This document shows, in pieces, positions 59,008-64,000 of a DNA stretch of 64,000 bases. Location of the stretch: positions 1,480,668-1,544,667 of the forward strand of contig NZ_GL833119.1 in NCBI RefSeq assembly GCF_000185145.2, written 5' to 3'. Below the pieces are notes generated by a model, which worked only from the letters and a program-made list of their open reading frames with translations, did no database searches and was not told where the DNA came from. Source of the DNA: Hoylesella oralis ATCC 33269. GTDB taxonomy: Bacteria > Bacteroidota > Bacteroidia > Bacteroidales > Bacteroidaceae. Position 1 is the first letter of the stretch, and each line of letters opens with the position of its first letter. A program made the position numbers and the translations under genes.

Positions 59008-60723
59008 TTACTTATTTTGCTTGGCCCACGTGTCTTTAAGTCCCACGGTTTTATTGAAAACGGGGTGTTCGGCCGTGGAATCCAAATCGGCCATGAAGTA
59101 TCCAATGCGTTGGAATTGCAGATATTCGCCCGCTTTTTTATCGGCAGCATAATTCTCTACGTAGCATTCACGGTTCACATGAAGCGAGTCTGGGTTCAGT
59201 AAATCGTGGAAATCGCGTTCGTCTGCCGACGGATTTTCTACAGAGAACAACCGGTCGTACTCACGTATCTCTGCCCTTTTGTAATGGTCTGCCGATACCC
59301 AATGCAGCGTTCCTTTCACCTTGCGGTTGGCTCCGTCCATGCCGCTTTTACTGTCCGGATCATATTCAGCCTGTATCTCGATGATATTTCCTGCCGCATC
59401 TTTGGTGCAACCTGTGCATTTCACGATGTACGCATTCTTTAAGCGAACCTCCTTTTCGGGCGTCATACGGAAGAATTTCTTAGGTGCGTCTTCCATAAAG
59501 TCATCACGTTCTATCCACAGATGTTTGGAGAACGTAATGCGGTGGGTGCCGTCGGCCTCCTTCTCTGGATTGTTTACGGCTTCCATTTCTTCAGTTAAGC
59601 CGTCCGGATAGTTGGTAATGACCAGTTTCACGGGGTTCAGAACGGCGGAAACTCGGCAGGCTATCTTGTTCAGATCGTCGCGTACCGCCGCTTCAAGTAA
59701 TGCCACGTCGTTCAAGGCATCGAACTTAGTGTAGCCAATCGAGTCGATGAAGCGTCGTATGCTTTCGGGGGAATAGCCTCGGCGGCGCATTCCGCAAAGC
59801 GTAGGCATCCGCGGATCGTCCCAACCACTTACCAATTGCTCGTCTACAAGTGTGTGTAACTTGCGCTTGCTCATAACTGTATAAGTGAGATTAAGCCGGT
59901 TGAATTCTATTTGTCGCGGCCGATTGTCGTTTAAATTGCCGGCTGTACCGTCCATATCTTTAAGGAAATCGATGAATTTATCGTAAAGTGGGCGGTGTGG
60001 AACGAACTCCAATGTGCAGATGGAGTGGGTTACACCTTCGAAATAGTCACTCTGTCCGTGCGCAAAGTCGTACATCGGGTAACAATTCCACTTGGTTCCG
60101 GTTCGATGATGTGGTGTATGTATGATGCGATACATGATAGGATCGCGGAAATGCATGTTGGGGTTAGCCATATCGAGTTTGGCTCTTAATACCATACTTC
60201 CCTCCACTGCGTCGGTAGTATTCATCTTGTTGAACAGCGCCAGACTCTCTTCCATGGGGCGATTGCGGTAGGGTGAAGGCGTGCCGGGCGTAGTGGGTGT
60301 GCCTTTTTGTTCGGCTATCTGTTCGGCTGTTTGCTCGTCTACGTAGGCGTTACCCTGCCTAATCATCCACACTGCAAACTGCCATAATTTCTCAAAATAG
60401 TCCGAAGCGTAGTAAATATTTCCCCATTTAAAGCCAAGCCATGATATATCATTCAAGATATTTTCCACATATTCGTTGTTCTCTTTGGAGGGGTTAGTGT
60501 CGTCGAACCGTAGGTTACACACCCCTTTATATTTCTCTGCGATGCCGAAGTCCATACAAATAGCCTTGGCATGGCCTATATGTAGGTAACCATTTGGTTC
60601 CGGCGGAAAGCGCGTTTGTATGCGTTTGCCATTTTTACCTTCGGCAATATCTTCTTCTACAAGTTGTTCTACGAAGTTAAGACTTTTCTTTTCGTCGCTA
60701 TTATTTTCTACTGTTACTGTCAT
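59008..60723 (-). CDS. glnS: glutaminyl-tRNA synthetase (571 aa)
   Basis: Class I synthetase charging tRNA-Gln. HIGH-type motif PEPNGYLHIGHAK and KMSKS-type VMSKRKL are present, with the GlnRS pattern of the catalytic core (RFDDTNPSKENNEYVENI) and an intact C-terminal beta-barrel region. ATG 60723 is chosen (MTVTVENNSDEKKSLNFVEQ); a start at 60750 is possible because the promoter lies only 26 nt further upstream. Confidence 0.95.
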   Translation of the reverse strand: MTVTVENNSDEKKSLNFVEQLVEEDIAEGKNGKRIQTRFPPEPNGYLHIGHAKAICMDFGIAEKYKGVCNLRFDDTNPSKENNEYVENILNDISWLGFKWGNIYYASDYFEKLWQFAVWMIRQGNAYVDEQTAEQIAEQKGTPTTPGTPSPYRNRPMEESLALFNKMNTTDAVEGSMVLRAKLDMANPNMHFRDPIMYRIIHTPHHRTGTKWNCYPMYDFAHGQSDYFEGVTHSICTLEFVPHRPLYDKFIDFLKDMDGTAGNLNDNRPRQIEFNRLNLTYTVMSKRKLHTLVDEQLVSGWDDPRMPTLCGMRRRGYSPESIRRFIDSIGYTKFDALNDVALLEAAVRDDLNKIACRVSAVLNPVKLVITNYPDGLTEEMEAVNNPEKEADGTHRITFSKHLWIERDDFMEDAPKKFFRMTPEKEVRLKNAYIVKCTGCTKDAAGNIIEIQAEYDPDSKSGMDGANRKVKGTLHWVSADHYKRAEIREYDRLFSVENPSADERDFHDLLNPDSLHVNRECYVENYAADKKAGEYLQFQRIGYFMADLDSTAEHPVFNKTVGLKDTWAKQNK

Positions 60724-60775
60724 AATATTTTGATGATATGAGTTTGGCATGGTCTTTCTACCCGCCTATCTTCCG

Positions 60776-60783
60776 CAAAGATA
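60776..60783 (-). promoter_or_regulatory. glnS promoter
   Basis: TATCTTTG on the minus strand (CAAAGATA on plus). Confidence 0.65.
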
Positions 60784-60876
60784 AATATTAATATTGAGAC
60801 AGAAGAAAAAACAATATAATTATTTAACAAAACCAAATAAATAATATCGATGGAGTAATGTGTGGGGATTTTTTCA

Positions 60877-60884
60877 TACATTTG
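60877..60884 (+). promoter_or_regulatory. promoter of the TamA-like gene
   Basis: TACATTTG -7 box only 5 nt before the first usable ATG (60890), so the true start may be ATG 60917. Confidence 0.6.
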
Positions 60885-60889
60885 CACAA

Positions 60890-63106
60890 ATGGAGAGGTT
60901 GAGAGTATGCTCAAAGATGCTTATAGGCATCGTTTATGTGCTCATTCTTGCGGGGTGTTCGGCTACTAAGTTTGTAGGCGAGCAGGAGTATCTGCTTGAA
61001 AGTGTGGAGATAAAAAGCGATCAGAAAGGCTTTAATGGTGATGCCTTGATGCCATATATACGCCAAAAGGCCAATTCTAAATGGTTTTCTATCTTTAAAG
61101 TTCCTTTGGGAACCTATGCTCTTTCTGGGCGTGATACGACGAAATGGATTAATAGAACGTTGCGCAATATAGGCGAAAAGCCGGTTATTTTCGATACTGT
61201 ACAGGCGCGACTTTCATGTAACGACCTGCGTAATTCCTTGCACAATATGGGATATATGCATGGCGATGCAAGGTTAGAAACCAAGATTAAAGGTAAGAAG
61301 ATTAAGGCAATCTATCATTTAATGCCGGGTGAACCGTATCGAATTCATTCCATTAAATATGATATTCAGGATGAGAATATCGCCAAATTGTTGCAAATGG
61401 ATAAGGTGGAGAACCGTGGTTTGCGTGCCGGAAGTCGGTTTACTGTGGATAATTTGGACGCAGAGCGAAAACGTATAACGGATATTCTTAACAATAACGG
61501 CTATTATCGTTTTCATAAAGATTTTATACAGTACCGCGCCGACTCGGCTCTAAACAGCACAGACATAGATATTACGCTCGAACTATTGAGATATCGTGCC
61601 AATAGTAAGGCGCCCGAAGTACCTCATCCGCACTATTTCATCCGGAATGTGAACTTTCATGGTGAGAATGGAGAGCCGACGCATATTCGCGAGAGGATAC
61701 TTGATGACAACACACGCATAAGGTCTGGCGAAGTTTACAGCAGCGCCAATTTGCAGAAGACGTACAATAACTTCTCGCGTATGCAGGCCATAAAATACAC
61801 GAGTATCAAGTTTACCGAAGTTCCTGACACCACCTTGCTCGATTGTGATATTCAGATAAGTACCAATAAACCCAATACAATTGCCTTCCAACCCGAAGGT
61901 ACCAACACTGCAGGGGACTTTGGCGCTGCTGCATCGTTGATCTATGAGAATCGGAACTTATTTCGAGGAAGCGAAGTGCTAAGTATTGAACTGCGTGGTG
62001 CCTATGAAGCAATCAAAGGGCTCGACGGTTATAAGGATCAGGACTATCAGGAATACAGCATACAGTCTAAACTTGCTTTCCCTCGATTTGTAGCCCCGTT
62101 CCTTTCGAGATCGTTCAGAAGGCAGAGCGGCGCCACATCCGAGCTTTCTGTAAGTTACGACTTACAGAATCGACCGGAGTTCCATCGGCGAATATTTTCT
62201 ACGGCTTGGCGCTATAGATGGAGCGAACCTCACCATCATTTGTCATATCGATTCGATTTGTTAGACTTGAACTATGTGTACATGCCATGGATTTCGGAAA
62301 CTTTCAAGCACGATTATTTGGATAATGTCAGTACAAGAAATGCCATATTGCGCTATAACTATGAAGATTTGTTTATCATGAAGATGGGTTTCGGGCTGTC
62401 TTATAATAACGGTATACATGCACTTCGAACCAACTTCGAGATGGCCGGAAATCTATTAAACGGTATCTCTCATACTTTCGGATTTAAGAAAAACAGCAAC
62501 GGGCAGTACAATCTGTTTAACATAGCCTATGCACAATACGTAAAAGCCGATATAGACTATACTCGTTTGATTAAGTTTGATGAGCACAATTCGCTGGCTC
62601 TACATGCCGACTTCGGTATAGCTTATCCCTATGGAAACAGCAAAGTATTGCCTTTTGAGAAACGTTATTTCGCGGGAGGTGCCAATTCTGTGAGGGGATG
62701 GAGTGTGAGGCATCTTGGTCCGGGCAAGTTCAAAGGGACGGATGGGCGTATAGATTTCATCAATCAAACGGGCGATATGAAGCTTGATTTGAATGCAGAA
62801 TACCGTTCATATCTATTTTGGAAGTTCAATGGAGCGCTGTTTATCGATGCCGGAAATATCTGGACGTTGCGCAATTACGAGGAACAACCCGGCGGACAGT
62901 TTAGTTTTAAGGACTTTTATAAGCAGATTGCCGTGGCTTATGGCATAGGTCTACGATTGAATTTCGACTATTTCGTTCTGCGTTTCGATATGGGTATGAA
63001 AGCTATCAATCCTGCCTATGAGACCAAGAAGGAACATTATGCCGTCTTCCATCCCGATTTCAGCCGCGATTTTACCTTTCATTTTGCAGTGGGGCTTCCA
63101 TTTTAA
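60890..63106 (+). CDS. BamA/TamA family outer-membrane protein with lipoprotein signal (738 aa)
   Basis: A signal with a lipobox-like VLILAGC is followed by POTRA-type repeats (about 35-330), then a C-terminal 16-strand beta-barrel with the family motifs RYFAGGANSVRGWSVRHLGPG (the conserved VRGW/F loop) and a final FHFAVGLPF. TamA-like proteins insert or transport proteins or lipids at the outer membrane. A lipidated N-terminus is common for Bacteroidota members. Start choice: 60890 (leaderless-like) or 60917 (MLIGIVYVLILAGC). The last 35 bp overlap the convergent 63072 gene. Confidence 0.9.
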   Translation: MERLRVCSKMLIGIVYVLILAGCSATKFVGEQEYLLESVEIKSDQKGFNGDALMPYIRQKANSKWFSIFKVPLGTYALSGRDTTKWINRTLRNIGEKPVIFDTVQARLSCNDLRNSLHNMGYMHGDARLETKIKGKKIKAIYHLMPGEPYRIHSIKYDIQDENIAKLLQMDKVENRGLRAGSRFTVDNLDAERKRITDILNNNGYYRFHKDFIQYRADSALNSTDIDITLELLRYRANSKAPEVPHPHYFIRNVNFHGENGEPTHIRERILDDNTRIRSGEVYSSANLQKTYNNFSRMQAIKYTSIKFTEVPDTTLLDCDIQISTNKPNTIAFQPEGTNTAGDFGAAASLIYENRNLFRGSEVLSIELRGAYEAIKGLDGYKDQDYQEYSIQSKLAFPRFVAPFLSRSFRRQSGATSELSVSYDLQNRPEFHRRIFSTAWRYRWSEPHHHLSYRFDLLDLNYVYMPWISETFKHDYLDNVSTRNAILRYNYEDLFIMKMGFGLSYNNGIHALRTNFEMAGNLLNGISHTFGFKKNSNGQYNLFNIAYAQYVKADIDYTRLIKFDEHNSLALHADFGIAYPYGNSKVLPFEKRYFAGGANSVRGWSVRHLGPGKFKGTDGRIDFINQTGDMKLDLNAEYRSYLFWKFNGALFIDAGNIWTLRNYEEQPGGQFSFKDFYKQIAVAYGIGLRLNFDYFVLRFDMGMKAINPAYETKKEHYAVFHPDFSRDFTFHFAVGLPF

Positions 63107-63521
63107 CGAGCCATTTCTTATTGCGTAACACCAACGGAATGCGTATTTGCGCCTCTTTCACTATATGTCCGGCGGTGCCGATCGTATCCATTTGCAAGAA
63201 ATTTCTTACGGTAATACGGGCATAGGCTGTAGAATCATCTTTATTATATACAATTTCGTTGATCTCATGCGAGGCGCCCTCATCTTGTGCACGTAAGATG
63301 TCTACGTCTTCTTGGTGCACATTCGAGGCGGCATACCTGAGCCATTGCTCCGACTCTTGTGTACAAAAAGGCAGCGCTGCCTTATATTGCCAATTGAAAT
63401 ATGCGGTGGCAAAAGAATCTACATTATCTTTCAACCGTTCTTCATCGTTTGTATGTATGCCGTTACATGCAATGAGGAGCAACGACAGAAGCATTGCAGA
63501 TTTGCCGAAATGAAATTTCAT
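63072..63521 (-). CDS. small lipoprotein, NTF2-like pattern (149 aa)
   Basis: Signal peptide with lipobox LLLIAC, then a mature domain (VDSFATAYFNWQYKAALPFCTQESEQWLRYA...TAYARITVRNFL...KWLVKMEAP) with the helix plus curved-sheet pattern of DUF4878/NTF2-like lipoproteins. Function unknown. ATG 63521 gives the standard signal peptide; an in-frame upstream ATG at 63545 adds 8 residues. Overlaps the TamA-like gene tail to tail by 35 bp. Confidence 0.8.
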   Translation of the reverse strand: MKFHFGKSAMLLSLLLIACNGIHTNDEERLKDNVDSFATAYFNWQYKAALPFCTQESEQWLRYAASNVHQEDVDILRAQDEGASHEINEIVYNKDDSTAYARITVRNFLQMDTIGTAGHIVKEAQIRIPLVLRNKKWLVKMEAPLQNER

Positions 63522-63583
63522 AAGAAAATAATTAAATAAGGACAAAGGTAAATAAAAACTTTGGTAATATCGTTGCTTTTGCG

Positions 63584-63591
63584 TACTTTTG
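63584..63591 (+). promoter_or_regulatory. promoter of the MBL-fold gene
   Basis: TACTTTTG -7 box, 85 nt before the start at 63677. Confidence 0.6.
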
Positions 63592-63676
63592 CATTAAATA
63601 AGCTATGCTACAGCAATTTCAAGCAAGCTTGATTGCGTTCGACTTGCACTGTCTTTGTAAATAAATATTACAAATA

Positions 63677-64000
63677 ATGTTGAAATTCATTTCTTTCGGC
63701 AGCGGTAGTAGTGGAAACTGCTATTGCCTGTTCACAGAAAATGACGGCTTGATGATAGATTCCGGTGTGGGAATACGCATACTCAAGAAGCATTTTCGCG
63801 AATATGGATTATCGCTGTCTGCCATCCATCATATACTTATTACTCACGACCATACCGATCATGTGAAGTCTGTCGGCAGTATCAGCCGCGATTATAACCT
63901 GCCGGTTTATGCTACCCATAAAGTTCATGTGGGTATCGAACAGAATTATTGTGTACGCAATAAGATTGCTCCCGAGCGTGTTGAAATCGTGGAAAAAGAT
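63677..64000 (+). CDS. MBL-fold metallo-hydrolase, 5' part (runs off the window)
   Basis: The first 108 residues of a metallo-beta-lactamase-fold protein of the YycJ/WalJ type: MLKFISFGSGSSGNCYCLFT, the IDSGVG turn and the zinc motif ITHDHTDHVKS (HxHxDH). YycJ-type proteins are DNase-like and linked to cell-wall or replication control. The gene continues beyond position 64000. Confidence 0.9.
   Translation, partial: MLKFISFGSGSSGNCYCLFTENDGLMIDSGVGIRILKKHFREYGLSLSAIHHILITHDHTDHVKSVGSISRDYNLPVYATHKVHVGIEQNYCVRNKIAPERVEIVEKD

Overview
The window is chromosomal DNA of a Bacteroidota species, most likely order Bacteroidales (a Prevotellaceae-type genome is plausible). Evidence: nearly every recognisable promoter carries the Bacteroidota -7 box TAnnTTTG with few Shine-Dalgarno sites, and the flanking genes are typical of the order (DUF4494, DUF2582 winged helix, lipidated TamA-like porin, EFR1 ferredoxin, M6 protease with a sorting-like tail). 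The strain carries a Mu-like transposable prophage.

Region 1 (1-about 400): gene-free host DNA with purine/pyrimidine palindromes and degenerate 22-bp repeats. Region 2 (about 400-35,900): one apparently complete Mu-like prophage. It has a minus-strand LexA-like repressor, divergent early genes with a Mu A-type transposase, Mu B-type ATPase, a RecA-like ATPase and small early proteins, then DUF3164. A minus-strand head block follows (10,623-16,934: small and large terminase, DUF1320, DUF935 portal, Mu F-like protein with a putative nuclease-like tail domain, virion morphogenesis protein, DUF1834-like protein). From 17,178 a plus-strand operon encodes a holin candidate, ClpP-like head protease/scaffold, capsid with a C-terminal BACON-like domain, amidase endolysin, nested spanin genes, tail tube protein, tail chaperones made by a -1 frameshift, tape measure, distal tail protein, tail hub and two adhesin-like proteins. 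No sheath or contractile baseplate genes were seen, so this is probably a siphovirus-like transposable phage (B3/D3112 style). The right arm holds a lipoprotein moron, a 102-bp inverted-repeat element, a small HTH protein and a DNA adenine methylase. The right end shows three direct copies of a 14-bp motif whose inverse occurs at the left.

Region 3 (36,036-64,000): ordinary host genes. These are lepA, a Crp/Fnr regulator, two tandem acyl-CoA synthetase-like genes, a 22-bp minisatellite, a LolC/E-like permease, an aminotransferase, DUF4494 with a YggS-family gene, a secreted M6 protease, an EFR1 protein, DUF1573, aspS, small winged-helix genes, a manC-gmd-fcl operon for GDP-L-fucose, DedA, a TPR protein, glnS, a TamA-like porin, a small lipoprotein and the start of an MBL-fold hydrolase.

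The main points of interest lie in the prophage: a phased TTTRAAC repeat family at five loci, a 41-bp quasi-palindrome between the divergent late operons, a promoter-terminator unit that looks like a small RNA, a tRNA-like minihelix, nested spanins, and palindromic elements inserted in frame inside phage genes. No CRISPR array, rRNA or intact tRNA was found.
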